Assembly: GCF_001053185.1 (NCBI RefSeq)
Contig: NZ_CSTD01000003.1
Coordinates: 340,324-404,323, forward strand
DNA length: 64,000 nucleotides
Source of the DNA: Mycobacterium bohemicum DSM 44277
GTDB taxonomy: Bacteria > Actinomycetota > Actinomycetes > Mycobacteriales > Mycobacteriaceae
Direction: 5' to 3'
The notes beneath the pieces were generated by a model that ran no database searches, was not told the origin of the DNA, and was given only the letters and a program-made list of their open reading frames with translations. The translations under genes were made by a program, and so were the position numbers. How positions within the stretch are numbered: the first letter of the stretch is position 1; each line of letters starts with the position of its first letter. Of this stretch, positions 1 through 9,954 are shown in pieces.

Positions 1-1
1 C

Positions 2-339
2 TCGCCCCCACCCCCGATCGTGGACCCGGCGGGGACGGCCACCCAGGTCGCCGCGGTGCAGGCGGCGGCGGCCTCCCCGACGCCGGCGCAGTCGGTCATC
101 GATCAAATCGGGTCGTTCTTCGAGTCTTTCCTCGGCACCCCGGGCGGCTTCAACCCCCAAGCCGGTTGGTTCCAATGGGCCAGCACCTGGGCAAACCAGG
201 CGATCGCCGCCGGCGGATACCCGGTCAACATTCTCGGTGTCCTGGCGCAATTGCAGACCGCCGGCGGCTTCCAGTCGCTGGGAGGCGAGGTCGGCACGGG
301 CCTGGCGGATGCCGGGGCCGACGCGGCGGCCACCGCAGC
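2..339 (+). pseudogene. PPE-family protein, internal/C-terminal fragment
   Basis: The frame is open from the left edge and reads a Pro/Ala linker followed by a short helical block with motifs such as IGSFFESFLGTPGGFNPQ and FQWASTWANQAI. This resembles the segment after the PPE domain in mycobacterial PPE proteins, which are secreted or surface proteins exported by type VII systems. Neither the N-terminal PPE domain nor a natural C-terminus is in the window. At about 330-345 the frame stops making sense and a glutamate-synthase-like protein begins one frame over. The PPE assignment is by resemblance and moderate; the truncation is clear. Confidence 0.5.
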
Positions 340-1263
340 AACGACGACGGCACCTTCAGCCTCGATCGCCTCATCGACCGGGTCGCGGCCACGCCCGCCA
401 TCCGGGCCATCGAGATCAAGCTCAGCCAGGGCGCCAAGCCGGGCCTGGGCGGCATGCTGCCCGGCGCCAAGGTCACCCCGGAGATCGCCGCGATCCGCGG
501 CATCGAGGTGGGGGTGGACTGCAAGAGCCCGGCCGGTCACTCCGCTTTCCGCGATGTGGACGGGCTGCTGGACCTGGTCGAGACCATCGCGGCCGAGACG
601 GGACTGCCGGTGGGCATCAAGTCGGCGGTCGGGGAGGCGGCGTTCTGGCCCGAGCTGGCCGCGCGGATGGCGCGCACCGGCACCGGCGTCGACTTCGTGA
701 CGGTCGACGGCGGCGAGGGCGGCACCGGCGCGGCCCCGCTCGTCTTCACCGACCACGTGGCCCTGCCGTTCAAGTGGGCCTTCCCGCGCGTCTACGCCGC
801 CTTCGCCGAGGAGGGCCTGCACCACGACGTGGTGTTCATCGGCTCGGCCAAGCTCGGCATCCCAGAGAACGCCCTGCTGGCGCTGGCCATGGGCTGCGAC
901 ATGGTCAACGTCGCGCGCACGGCCATGTTCTCCATCGGCTGCATCCAGGCCCAGCGTTGCCACACCGGCCGCTGCCCGTCGGGCGTCGCCACCCAGTCGG
1001 TGTGGCTGCAGCACGGCCTCGACCCGGCGCTGAAGTCGGTGCGCTGCGCCAACTACCTGGCCACCCTGCGCTTCGAGCTGCTGTCCCTGGCCCGCGCCTG
1101 CGGGCATGTCCATCCGGCGCTGGTGCCGCTCGAGGCCATCGAGCTGCTCGACGTCGACCTGCGCACCGTGCAGGCAGACGACGTATTCGACTACAAGCCG
1201 GACTGGGGCTTGCCCGGCCCGGCGGACGTCGAGGCGATCACGGCGCTGATGGCGGCCGGCTAA
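340..1263 (+). pseudogene. FMN-binding glutamate-synthase-like protein, C-terminal part
   Basis: About 307 residues match the C-terminal part of the FMN-binding glutamate synthase family (GltB central/FMN barrel). Visible motifs are EIKLSQGAKPGLGG, VDCKSPAGHSAF, VDGGEGGTGAAP for FMN/substrate binding, and the cysteine cluster CIQAQRCHTGRCPSG that binds the iron-sulphur centre in glutamate synthases. Full-length stand-alone members are roughly 450-550 residues, so the N-terminal third, including the start codon, is missing. It begins abruptly at the join with the PPE fragment. The stop overlaps the stop of the convergent DUF5994 gene. The family would use FMN and glutamate or ammonia chemistry; the substrate of this subfamily is uncertain. 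Confidence 0.8.
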
Positions 1264-1880
1264 GCCGTCATCGACTCGGGCGGCCGATGGCGCTCGCCCT
1301 GGCGGGACTCCGATATCCGGTTGCGCACGATGTGTTCGACCAGGATCGGGACGAACGCCTGCACGGGCGCGTCGACGAACTGCAGGGCGGCCTCCTCGCA
1401 CCAGCGCTTGATCTGGGCGATCCGCTGCTCGTCGTCCAGTCCCTCGTGGGCGGCCAGCTTCGCGGCGACGTCGTCCACGGACCGGGCGACCCGCGTCGGA
1501 CCGGCCGGCTCGGAGTCGGGCGCGCTCGACGCGGCCTGCTCCAGAGCCCGGCGGGCGACCTCCTGGCCGGCGTCGGCGCGGATGACGTGCAGGGTGAGAT
1601 GCCGGCCGTCCTCCCCGATCAGGATGACGCTGGTGGGCTCGTCACTGGTGAAGGCGAGCAGTTCGACCGGCCGACCGTCGACGTCGGCCATCGGCGGGGT
1701 CTGCTCCCAGCCGTTGCGGCGGTAGCCCACCATCACCACCGGCGCCAGCCGGTCGGCCACCGACGTCAGCAGGGCCGGCAGCTCGGCGACCAGGTTGCTC
1801 GACCGCGGCCACCAGGCCCCGTCGACGTGCTCCGACGCGGTGCGATAAGGCTTGAGCCGCAAACGGTTTTCGTGTTCCAT
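1260..1880 (-). CDS. DUF5994 family protein
   Basis: This 206-residue protein opens with the DUF5994 signature (LRLKP, then VDGAWWPRS, then ELPALL), found in short mycobacterial proteins of unknown function. The C-terminal half (about 120-206) is helical and resembles the three-helical-bundle extensions seen in some relatives. There is no signal peptide or membrane segment. The ATG at 1880 follows a GGAGAG ribosome-binding site. It converges on the glutamate-synthase-like fragment with overlapping stops. Many DUF5994 genes respond to stress in mycobacteria, but nothing here shows regulation. The family call is good; the function is unknown. Confidence 0.75.
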   Translation of the reverse strand: MEHENRLRLKPYRTASEHVDGAWWPRSSNLVAELPALLTSVADRLAPVVMVGYRRNGWEQTPPMADVDGRPVELLAFTSDEPTSVILIGEDGRHLTLHVIRADAGQEVARRALEQAASSAPDSEPAGPTRVARSVDDVAAKLAAHEGLDDEQRIAQIKRWCEEAALQFVDAPVQAFVPILVEHIVRNRISESRQGERHRPPESMTA

Positions 1881-1955
1881 CTCTCCACCTGCTCGTCGGG
1901 GTACGCGCCAACGCTACGGTTATCACGGCCAGCCCGCGACCCGAGCGCCGCTCGG

Positions 1956-2632
1956 TTACGGCCCGGTTGACGGAACGTGAACAGTGTTCGCGGCCAACGG
2001 GTTTGGCAGGGCCCGCCGCCGCAGCGTTTCGGACGCGCGCAGCACCAGGCCGGGCGCCACCGCCGACACCGAAGTGGCCACCCCCGCCGCCAGCAGCCCC
2101 TGCCCCCACGCCAGCGGGTCCACCGGGGTGCAGCCGAACACCTGGCTGAGTCCCGGCGTGCTGACGACGACCACCAACGCCCCCAGCGAGCCGACCGTCG
2201 TCAGCACCACCAGCGGGGCGTGCGAGTCGACCAGCGTCTGGGCGAGCTGGGTGCTGACCAGCGCGATGAGCCCGACGGTCGCGGCGCGGCGCGGCGTCCC
2301 GGTGACGCTGGCCATCGCCCAGCCCAGCGTGGCGCCCATCGTGGTCGACGCGCCCCGGATCCCGATCGCCCGCCACATCGCCGCCTCGTCGCGGTCGACC
2401 TCGGCGGTGCCCGCCTGGGGGCTGACGGCCAGCGCGGCGGCGGGCAGCGCGTCGGTGAGCATGTTGACCAGCAGCATCTGGCGGGCGTTGAGCACCGAGT
2501 TGCCGGTCACGATCGTGGTGAGCAGCGCGAAGCAGACCTCACCGAGGTTGCCGCCCAGCAGCACCGACACCGCCGACTGCACGCGCCGCCACAGCTGCTG
2601 GCCCTCGTCGAGGGCGTCGAGCAGGGCGTCGG
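1956..2632 (-). pseudogene. P-type cation ATPase, C-terminal transmembrane domain only
   Basis: The last ~225 residues of a large CtpH/CtpI/CtpE-type P-type ATPase. The readable part starts near ALLDALDEGQQLW and runs through the PF00689-type C-terminal membrane domain, with LLVNMLTDALPAAALA and several hydrophobic helices, to a natural stop at 1956. The phosphorylation (DKTGT), nucleotide-binding and actuator domains are absent because the gene is cut at about 2625-2640, where a plus-strand oxidoreductase begins. Mycobacterial CtpH and CtpI are about 1500-1600 residues, so most of the gene is missing. The fragment cannot transport ions. Which Ctp paralogue it belongs to is not decided. Confidence 0.75.
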
Positions 2633-3176
2633 GATCGCGGCCATCCAGTTCGCCAAGGCCGCCGGGGCCCAGGTGCACGGCACCGCGTCGCCGGGCAAGC
2701 ACGCCAAACTGGCGGAGCTGGGCGTCGACCGCGCCATCGACTACCGGCGCGCCGGCTGGTGGAAGGGCCTCGAGCCCTACGACATCGTGCTCGACGCGCT
2801 CGGCGGCACATCGCTGCGCCGGTCCTATCGCCTGCTTCGGCCGGGCGGAAGGCTTGTGGCGTACGGGATTTCGAACCTCCAGCAGGGCGAGACGCGGTCG
2901 CTGCGCACGGCGGCACCGCACGCCCTGGCGATGCTGCGCGGATTCAACCTGATGGACCAGCTCTCGGACTCCAAGGCCGTGATCGGAATCAACATGCTCC
3001 GGCTGTGGGACGACCGCGGCACCCTCGGGCCGTGGATCGCGCCGCTGGCCGAGGCCATGCACGACGGCACCGCCTCCCCCATCGTGCACGCGGCGGTGCC
3101 GTTCGCCGAGGCGCCCGAGGCGCACCGGATCCTGGCGGCGCGGGAAAACGTCGGCAAGGTCGTGCTGGTGCCGTAG
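2625..3176 (+). pseudogene. Zinc-type/quinone oxidoreductase (MDR family), C-terminal half
   Basis: About 183 residues of a medium-chain dehydrogenase/reductase. It begins in the Rossmann fold at GVGIAAIQFAKAAGA, the NADPH-binding glycine motif, and continues through DYR, DIVLDALGG and LLRPGGRLVAYG to a normal end at GKVVLVP. The N-terminal GroES-like catalytic domain (about 140-150 residues) and the start are missing. Its first codons coincide with the cut end of the minus-strand P-type ATPase, so the fragment has no promoter or ribosome-binding site of its own. Intact relatives reduce quinones or enones with NADPH in the cytoplasm. Confidence 0.8.
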
Positions 3177-3231
3177 CGCGACCGGCATTCGGGTCCGTTT
3201 CGGGCGCGGCGCAACGGCTATGTTCAGTCGC

Positions 3232-3678
3232 ATGGCTGTCACCGAGTCCCGCGAGGTCGTCATCGAGGCGACCCCCACCGAGGTCATGGATGTGCTGTTC
3301 GATCTCGAGTCGCTGCCCGAGTGGTCCTCGGTGCACCAAAAGGTCGACATCCTCGAGCGGGACGACGAGGGGCACCCGACCAAGTCCCGGCAGGTCGTCA
3401 AGCTCGTGGGCTTCACCGAAGAGCAGGTGCTGTCCTACACCGTGCACGACGACGGGGTGAGCTGGACGCTGGACCACGCCAAACAGCAACGGGCGCAAGA
3501 GGGTAAGTACACGCTGACCCCCGACGGGGACTCCACCCGCGTCCGGTTCGACCTGACCGTCGACCTCCTGATGCCGGTCCCGGGCTTTCTGGTCAAGCGC
3601 GGCGCGAAGAGCCTGATGGACACCGCCACCAAGGGCCTGCGCAAGCGGGTTCTGGAAGTGAGCAAGGGCGCGAGTTAG
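3232..3678 (+). CDS. SRPBCC / polyketide-cyclase-like protein
   Basis: A 148-residue START/SRPBCC-fold protein. It begins with a beta strand (REVVIEATPTEVMDVLFDLESLPEW), a typical SRPBCC start, and ends with the long C-terminal helix (KSLMDTATKGLRKRVLEV). Such proteins bind hydrophobic ligands in a deep pocket; M. tuberculosis has a set of similar proteins around Rv0854-Rv0857. I chose ATG 3232 over ATG 3220 because it gives the usual family N-terminus. It is intact and lies 55 bases after the truncated oxidoreductase. The ligand is unknown. Confidence 0.75.
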   Translation: MAVTESREVVIEATPTEVMDVLFDLESLPEWSSVHQKVDILERDDEGHPTKSRQVVKLVGFTEEQVLSYTVHDDGVSWTLDHAKQQRAQEGKYTLTPDGDSTRVRFDLTVDLLMPVPGFLVKRGAKSLMDTATKGLRKRVLEVSKGAS

Positions 3679-3731
3679 CGGGTCGGCAAACCGCCCTTTC
3701 GTCGGGCTGTGCGGTGGGCGACACTTTTCTC

Positions 3732-3806
3732 ATGGACACCCGGATACGTGTGCTCGGCTCTGCCGCGGCGCTCGCCCTGGCGCTGGTCGCGGCCGGCTGC
3801 GGCGGT
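3732..3806 (+). pseudogene. Lipoprotein signal peptide, gene truncated
   Basis: From ATG 3732 there is a classic lipoprotein signal: charged MDTRIR, an alanine/leucine core, then the lipobox LVAAGC with the acylated Cys at residue 23. A few residues later (about 3801-3810) the sequence turns into the antisense of a P-type ATPase, so the mature protein is missing. The identity of the lost lipoprotein cannot be told from a signal peptide alone. Confidence 0.6.
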
Positions 3807-5732
3807 GGCGAAAATCCTTCTGCCCGTTGCCACCCCGGTGGCGAGCACACCGAGGTCCTTCTCCAGCAACACCACGTCGGCCGCGTCCTTGGCCACGTCG
3901 GCGGCGGTGTCGACGGAGATGCCGACGTCGGCAGCGTGCAGCGCGAGCGCGTCGTTGACCCCGTCGCCGAGGAATCCCACCGATCTCCCGGTGCGGCGGG
4001 CGGCGGTGACCAGGCGCGCCTTCTGCTCCGGCGAGATGCGGGCGAAGATGCTGTTGTGCTGCGCGGCGTCAGCGAATTCCTCGTCGCCGAGAAGCTCCAG
4101 CTGCGCGCCGGTGATCGTCCCTTTGGAGGCCAAACCCAGATCCGCGCAGACCTTTTCGGCGACCTGCGGGTTGTCTCCGGTGGCGATCTTCACCTCGATG
4201 GCCAGATCGGCGAGCCTGGCGAGGGATTGCCGGGCGGCGGATTTCGGTTCGTCGGCGAAGACGCAGAACCCGGTCAGCGTCAATTCGGCCTCGTCGTCGG
4301 GGGTGATGGTGGCGAGCTGCGGCGCGGGCTTGACCGCCACCGCGATCACCCGGCGCCCGGCCGCGAACAGGGCGCTCAGGGTCTGTCGCGCGTCCTGCGG
4401 CGTGTCCGGGCAGCGGGCCAGGACCTGCTCGGGCGCGCCCTTGACCACCAGAAGCCGTTTCCCGCGGTCGTCGACCAGTGCCGAGGTCGCTCGGCGGGTG
4501 TGGTCGAACGGTAGAAACGCCAGTCGGGTGGCATCGTCGCCGACGAGATGCCGCGCATCCGCGTGGTCCCAGAGCGCGACATCCAACGCGTTGGTTGCCG
4601 CACCGCCGGCGGCGAGATCGCCGTCGGACGCCAGCAGCGCCAGGCGCAGCACCGAGTCGGCGTGTTCGCCGGACGGGTTGACGGCGTCGACCAGGCTGAT
4701 GCGGCCCTCGGTCAGGGTGCCGGTTTTGTCGGTGATCAGGATGTCGATGTCGCCGAAGTCCTCGATGCACACCAGCCGTTTCACCAGCACCTTGGCCTTG
4801 GCCAGCTGCCGGGAGCCCGTCGCCAGGCTGGTGCTGACCACGGCGGGCAGCAGCTGAGGCGTGATGCTCACCGCGATGGCGAGCGCGAACAGCGCCGAGT
4901 TGATCAGCGGCCGGTGCAGCATCAGGTTGGTGACCAGGATCAGGACGGTCAGGGCGACCGCGACCCGCAGCAACAGATACGAGAACCGGCGAAGACCGGC
5001 CTGAAAGTCGGTCTCGGGCTGCCGTTCACCCAACCCGGCGGCGATGCGGCCGAATTCTGCGCGGTCGCCGGTGGCATAGGCGACTGCCAGGCCCTCGCCC
5101 GCGCTCACGACCGTGCCCATGAACGCGAGGTCGGTCATGTCGGTCAGGGCTGCGTCGGCCGGTACCGGCTCCGGTGACTTCTCCGAGCCGGTGGATTCCC
5201 CGGACAGGATGCTTTCGTCGCATTCCAGCGCCGCGGTCTCGATCAAGCGGACGTCGGCGGGCACCGCCTGGCCGAGCGAGAGGCGAATGACATCACCGGG
5301 CACGACGTCGCGGACGTCGATATCGGCGAAGCTCCCGTCGCGCCGAACGATCGCGGTGTGGCGGATGCGGGAATGCAGGGCCGCCGCGGCCTGCTCCGCG
5401 CGGTACTCGTTGAAGAACCCCAGTCCGATGCTGGCGGCCAAGATGGTGCCGATGATCAAAGCCTGGCTATGGTCGCCCAGTGCGTACGACAGCACAGCGG
5501 TGACGGCCAACAGGATCAACACCGCGTTCTTGAGCTGACGGGCCAGCACCGCGAGCGCGCTGACGCGATGGATGTGGATTGCGTTGGGGCCGTGACTTTC
5601 CAAACGTTCGACGGCCTCGGCGCTCGACAGTCCGTCGGCCGAGCTGTCGAGCCAATCCAAAACCGCCTCGACTCCGGCGGCCGACACCGCATGAGCGGTC
5701 AGCGGTTCGCGGATCGCCGGAACGGGCACCAC
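3807..5732 (-). pseudogene. Mg2+-type P-type ATPase (MgtA-like), C-terminally truncated
   Basis: About 640 residues of a P3-type/MgtA-like ATPase starting at a GTG near 5732. Seen in order are the N-terminal cation-ATPase domain, two early membrane helices (around 60-105), the actuator motif SGEST, two further helices, the phosphorylation site ITDKTGTLTEG, the KGAPE nucleotide-binding motif, and the hinge GDGVND followed by ADVGISVD. It stops right after GRRIFA, where intact relatives (about 850-900 residues) continue into six C-terminal membrane helices. The cut coincides with the lipoprotein signal peptide on the other strand. As written the product could not form the ion pathway. Confidence 0.85.
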
Positions 5733-5859
5733 CGCAGATTAGCGGCAACGTCGTCGCCCGGCAGGGGCCGTTCAGGCCCCCGTTCGGGAGGCTTTCGTCA
5801 CTTGGCAAGCCGGCGGAAATTCTCTAGCGTGTGACGCGCGCCATGACGAGAGGCTTGCG

Positions 5860-6525
5860 ATGCGAACGGCTTACCACCAGCAGATCGCCGATCTGACCAC
5901 GCAACTCGGCGAGATGTGCGGCCGGGCCGGGGAGGCGATGAAGCGCGCGACGCAGGCCCTTCTGGAGGCGGACGCCGACGCCGCCGAGCAGGTGATCGGT
6001 GGCCATGAAGAGCTGGTCGAGATGCGCGCGCGCGCCGAAAAGGACGCGTTCGATCTGCTGGCGCTGCAGCAGCCGGTGGCCGGCGACCTGCGGGCGATCT
6101 TCAGCGCCATCCAGGTGATCGCCGACACCGAGCGGATGGGCGCGCTGGCCGTGCACGTGGCCAAGATCGCCCGGCGCGAGCATCCGAAGCAGGTGCTGCC
6201 CACCGAGGTGCGGGCGTTCTTCGCCGACATGGCGGACGTCGCAATCGCCATGGGGGAGAGCGCAAAACAGGTGCTGATCTCCCGCGACCCGCGGCACGCC
6301 GCCCAGCTTCACCAGCAGGACGACGCCATGGACGACCTCTACCGGCAGCTGTTCCGCGTCGTGCTGGATGACGCCTGGCCGCACGGCACCTCCGTGGCCG
6401 TCGAAACCGCCCTGCTCGGACGCTTTTACGAGCGCTTCGCCGACCACGCCGTCGAAGTCGGGCGGCGCGTCATCTTCATGGTCACCGGGGTGCTGCCCGC
6501 CGCGGACGAGATCTCCACCTACTGA
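5860..6525 (+). CDS. phoY1: PhoU-like phosphate signalling protein PhoY1
   Basis: A 221-residue PhoU-domain protein with two three-helix repeats carrying the D/E-rich metal-binding motifs (ADTERMG in the first repeat, [11 protein letters not shown] in the second). PhoU/PhoY proteins couple the Pst phosphate transporter to the SenX3-RegX3 two-component system and keep the phosphate response off when phosphate is plentiful. The N-terminus MRTAYHQQ and C-terminus [11 protein letters not shown] closely match mycobacterial PhoY1. Order with the downstream arylsulfatase and lpqC also matches the M. tuberculosis phoY1 neighbourhood. Its end overlaps the convergent ABC ATPase gene by 7 bases. The pst operon lies 28 kb away in this window. 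Confidence 0.9.
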   Translation: MRTAYHQQIADLTTQLGEMCGRAGEAMKRATQALLEADADAAEQVIGGHEELVEMRARAEKDAFDLLALQQPVAGDLRAIFSAIQVIADTERMGALAVHVAKIARREHPKQVLPTEVRAFFADMADVAIAMGESAKQVLISRDPRHAAQLHQQDDAMDDLYRQLFRVVLDDAWPHGTSVAVETALLGRFYERFADHAVEVGRRVIFMVTGVLPAADEISTY

Positions 6526-7838
6526 TCGGGCGTGGGCGTCACCAGCGTCGCGTTGGGATCGGCCGTGATCTGGTCGGTATCGGCGTTGTAGTCAAAGAGT
6601 TCGGCGTAGCGGCCCCAGCCGATCGCGATGTCGAGTTGCCGCTGGGCGTTCTGGGGATTGAACCCCTGCTGGAGGATGTCGAGGAAGAATCCGGCGCGCA
6701 GGTTGCCGTCGGGGCAGTCGTGCAGTGCGTGACAGATGGTGCGCACCAGCGGTGCGCGGGTGCGCGCCTGCTGGGCGAAGATCTGCTTGCTGGTTTGGAT
6801 GTCGGCGACAGTGAAATCCCTTCCGGTAGATGTTAATTCGAGGTTTGCGCCGCTGACATGCATGAAGTCGAGCAGGGCTGTGGCGTCCACCAGCGGCAGC
6901 AGGTCTTCGGCGGCAATGCCCAAATCGGCTGCGATGTGCGGGATGTCGGCGCGCCCACCCTTGCCGTATACGATTTCGACCAGGCCGGCCAGCCCGCCGA
7001 CGGTGGCTCTGGGTAGCGGGTGGCTGGAGGGTGTGGCGGAGCCGGATTCGACGAGCGTGGTGGCCGGTCCGGTGCCGGTCAGCAGCTCATAGAGTTTGTC
7101 GACGAGCGCTTCAAAGGACGGGGAACGGCGGTCGCGGGGGCGTTCCAGCTCGATGGGGAATTCGGCCAGTATGCGGCCGGGATTGCTGGCCAGCACAATA
7201 ACGCGGTCGGCCAGCACGATCGCCTCTTCGATGTTGTGGGTGACCAGGCAGATGGCCTTGGTGGGGAATTCCTGGCCGGTCCACAGAGTCATCAGCTCGT
7301 TGCGCAGGTTTTCGGCGGTAAGGACGTCGAGCGCGGAGAAGGGCTCGTCCATCAGCAGCAGGTCGGGTTGCAGCACCAGCGCGCGGGCGAATCCGACGCG
7401 CTGGCGCATTCCACCGGAAAGCTCCTTGGGATAGGCGGATTCGAAGCCGTCCAGCCCGATCAGATCGATTACCTCCACCGCGCGCTTACTCCGTTCGGCG
7501 GGAGGCATTTTGCGTGCCGCAAGGCCGAGCTCGACATTCTTTTGTACGGTCAGCCAGGGCATCAGGGCGAAGTTCTGGAACACCATCGCCGTGCCCGGGT
7601 TGGCGCCGGTCAGTTCGGCACCGTCGTAGCGCGCCACGCCGCTGGTGGGTCCGACGAGCCCGGCGATGACGCGCAGCAGCGTCGACTTGCCGCACCCGGA
7701 ACGACCCAGCAGCGCGACGACTTCCCCGGCACGGATGTCGATGTTGATGTCATCGAGAACCTTCAGCTCACCGCCGTCGGGTTTGCTGAAGCTCTTGCTC
7801 ACGTGCTCGAGTTGGACGATCACGTCGTTTGGGGCCAT
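6519..7838 (-). CDS. ABC transporter ATP-binding protein with AAA-associated C-terminal domain
   Basis: A 439-residue protein. Residues ~1-260 form an ABC ATPase of the nitrate/sulfonate/bicarbonate (TauB/SsuB) type: Walker [10 protein letters not shown]-loop FQNF, signature LSGGMRQR, Walker B LLLMDEP and a switch His (VTHN). Residues ~290-420 match the AAA-associated domain found fused to this ATPase subtype in actinobacteria. ATG 7838 is preceded by GGAGG. It lies 17 bases after the partner permease and is surely co-transcribed. No substrate-binding protein is adjacent, so the substrate (an anion or organosulphur compound by family) is not determined. Confidence 0.9.
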   Translation of the reverse strand: MAPNDVIVQLEHVSKSFSKPDGGELKVLDDINIDIRAGEVVALLGRSGCGKSTLLRVIAGLVGPTSGVARYDGAELTGANPGTAMVFQNFALMPWLTVQKNVELGLAARKMPPAERSKRAVEVIDLIGLDGFESAYPKELSGGMRQRVGFARALVLQPDLLLMDEPFSALDVLTAENLRNELMTLWTGQEFPTKAICLVTHNIEEAIVLADRVIVLASNPGRILAEFPIELERPRDRRSPSFEALVDKLYELLTGTGPATTLVESGSATPSSHPLPRATVGGLAGLVEIVYGKGGRADIPHIAADLGIAAEDLLPLVDATALLDFMHVSGANLELTSTGRDFTVADIQTSKQIFAQQARTRAPLVRTICHALHDCPDGNLRAGFFLDILQQGFNPQNAQRQLDIAIGWGRYAELFDYNADTDQITADPNATLVTPTPDQ

Positions 7839-7855
7839 CGGAACCTCCGTCACGA

Positions 7856-9604
7856 TCAGGATAGGGAGAAGCGCCGCTCGGACAGGCGGTAGAGGCGTTG
7901 CCACAGAACGATGTTCATCGTCACGACATAGAAGCTCATCGCGATCACGCCGATGAGCAGCCGCGGGGCGTCGCCGACGGCGGTGGCATGCGTGATGTAG
8001 GAGCCCAAACCGACAGCCGACAGCGTGGTGCCGTGGTACTGCACGACCTCGGCGACAATGGACGCGTTCCACGCGCCGCCGGCGGCGGTGATGCCGCCGG
8101 TGACGTAGCTGCCGAAGATTCCCGGCAGTATCAGGGTGCGCCACTTCAGCACGGTGGGCAGGCGCAGGCTGGAGGCGGCGTCGCGAAGCTCGGTGGGAAT
8201 GGAGGTCGCCCCAGCGATGACGTTGAACAGGATGTACCACTGAGTGCCCAGCGCCATCAGCAGGGTGCCGCCCCAGTTGATGCTGATTCCGGTGGCCAGG
8301 AGCAGGGCGGTGAACACCGGAAACAGGAAGTTCGCCGGAAACGACGCCAGCACTTGGACGACCGGCTGAGCGAAGCGGGTTACCTTGGGATTCAATCCAA
8401 TCCATACTCCAATCGGCACCCAGATCAACGTCGATGCGACCACCACCACCACGACACGGGCGAAGGTGGCCAAGCCGAGCAGCGCGGCGTGGCCGACCTC
8501 GGCGAAGCCGACGCTGCCGGCAATGTACTCGACCACCCGTAAAGCGCCGTAGCCCAAGACGATAGCCAAAGCGAGAACGAAAACGGCGTCACCGATACGG
8601 CGGCGCACGGTCGACGCTTTCAGCGGCCCCCCGGTCATGCCGAAGATCGCCGTGGCCCGGTCGACCGGGTAGACCAGCCGGCCGAGCGGGCGGGCGACGA
8701 TGCCGGGGACGCGGGAGCGACGCAGGACGTCGAGCGTCACGCTTCGCGGTGCCTCGATAGCCTCGGATTCTTCGATGCGGAATCGTTCGGACCATGCCGT
8801 CAGCGGACGCCAGAACAGCGCGTTGACCCCGATGATCACGACGATCATCGTCACGATCGCAAGCAGGACCCGAACGAGGTTTCCCTGGTCGCTGGCGGCC
8901 GCGACGTAGGCGCCGATCCCGGGCAGGGCGAACCTGTGGTTGTTGACGCTCAAGGCTTCTGACGCGGTCAGGAAGAACCAGCCGCCGCCGAAACTCATCA
9001 TGCCGTTCCAGACCAGCGGAATCACCCCGCTCGGGAGGTCGACCCGCCAGAACCGCTGCCAACGTGACAGCCGCAGCAGCCTGGATGCCTCGTCCAGATC
9101 GCGGGGCTGGGTGATCAGGGACTGGTAGAACGCGAACGTCATGTTCCAGGCCTGCGAGGTGAAGATCGCGAATATCGACGCGCATTCCAAACCCAGCAGC
9201 GAGCCGGGGAACAATGCGATGAACCCGGTGATGGTGATCGCCAGAAACCCGAGCACCGGCACGGATTGTAGGAAGTCCAGCAGCGGGATCAGCACCTTTT
9301 CGGCGCGGCGGGAGCGGGCCGCCGCGGTGGCATAAAAGAACGTGAAAACAAGCGACAAGCCCAGCGCCGCGAACATCCGCAACAGCGAGCGGGCGGCGTA
9401 GTACGGCAGGTTAGCCGGGTCGGTGGACACCGACGAGGGTGCGCTGGGCACCGTCCACGGCACTGCCGTTCCGCGGCCGACGCGCACCACCAACCACAGC
9501 AGCACTGCGGCGCCGACGAACACGGCGACGTCGGCGGCCCAGTTGCGTCCCGGTCGCGCCGCCACCGCCACACCCCGGCCGGGGAATGTGCGAACCACCG
9601 TCAT
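7856..9604 (-). CDS. ABC transporter permease with two fused BPD transmembrane domains
   Basis: A 582-residue polytopic membrane protein made of two tandem binding-protein-dependent transport domains. Each carries an EAA-type loop (around DEASRLLRLSRWQRFWRV in the first, ELRDAASSLRLPTVLKWR in the second). The fusion supplies both halves of the pore from one gene, usual for this subfamily paired with an AAA-associated ATPase. ATG 9604 follows GGAGG, preferred over an upstream in-frame start at 9661. It is the first gene of a two-gene operon with the ATPase. Substrate unknown; nitrate, sulfonate or bicarbonate are the family options. Confidence 0.88.
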   Translation of the reverse strand: MTVVRTFPGRGVAVAARPGRNWAADVAVFVGAAVLLWLVVRVGRGTAVPWTVPSAPSSVSTDPANLPYYAARSLLRMFAALGLSLVFTFFYATAAARSRRAEKVLIPLLDFLQSVPVLGFLAITITGFIALFPGSLLGLECASIFAIFTSQAWNMTFAFYQSLITQPRDLDEASRLLRLSRWQRFWRVDLPSGVIPLVWNGMMSFGGGWFFLTASEALSVNNHRFALPGIGAYVAAASDQGNLVRVLLAIVTMIVVIIGVNALFWRPLTAWSERFRIEESEAIEAPRSVTLDVLRRSRVPGIVARPLGRLVYPVDRATAIFGMTGGPLKASTVRRRIGDAVFVLALAIVLGYGALRVVEYIAGSVGFAEVGHAALLGLATFARVVVVVVASTLIWVPIGVWIGLNPKVTRFAQPVVQVLASFPANFLFPVFTALLLATGISINWGGTLLMALGTQWYILFNVIAGATSIPTELRDAASSLRLPTVLKWRTLILPGIFGSYVTGGITAAGGAWNASIVAEVVQYHGTTLSAVGLGSYITHATAVGDAPRLLIGVIAMSFYVVTMNIVLWQRLYRLSERRFSLS

Positions 9605-9772
9605 CCGCGCACCCTCCAATACAAGTGGGATGCTCACGATTCCCGTTGAGCCCGGGCCCATCGTGGCGCAAGGGACGCATTTGCACCACCCGGGTACCCG
9701 TCCGGGGCTCAGCGGGTGAATCGGCGGTGAACAAACACCCGGGGAGCCCTTCGAGGTCTATATTTACCGACC

Positions 9773-9793
9773 GGCCCGTTCATCTGACGGGCC
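9773..9793. promoter_or_regulatory. Short inverted repeat upstream of the DUF1269 gene
   Basis: A 7-bp inverted repeat GGCCCGT / ACGGGCC with a 7-base loop lies in the 216-base divergent gap between the ABC permease and the DUF1269 gene. An AT-rich TATATT (about 9759-9764) lies just upstream and could be a -10 element reading rightwards. Whether the hairpin is an operator or an mRNA structure is unknown. Confidence 0.3.
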
Positions 9794-9820
9794 GCGGTCC
9801 GCCCAACAGGGAGTCTCGCC

Positions 9821-9950
9821 ATGAGCGAAGAGCACGCGCTGGTCATCGTCGCCGGCTACCAGGATCTCGATTTGGCCCGCCGCGACTTCGGCACCCTCGC
9901 CGAACGGACCGAGGGCAAGCAGATCCCGCTGCGCGGCGCGGTGTTGGTGG
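9821..9950 (+). pseudogene. DUF1269-type protein, N-terminal fragment
   Basis: ATG 9821 follows GGGAG and opens a protein starting MSEEHALVIVAGYQDLD, then RRDFGTLAER and IPLRGAVLVG. This is the typical start of mycobacterial DUF1269 membrane-associated proteins, often encoded beside arylsulfatases. After about 43 residues the frame breaks and closes at 9966. Intact members are ~150-250 residues with glycine-rich membrane helices, all missing here. What follows is a piece of a PE gene in the opposite orientation. Confidence 0.6.
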
Positions 9951-9954
9951 GCAC

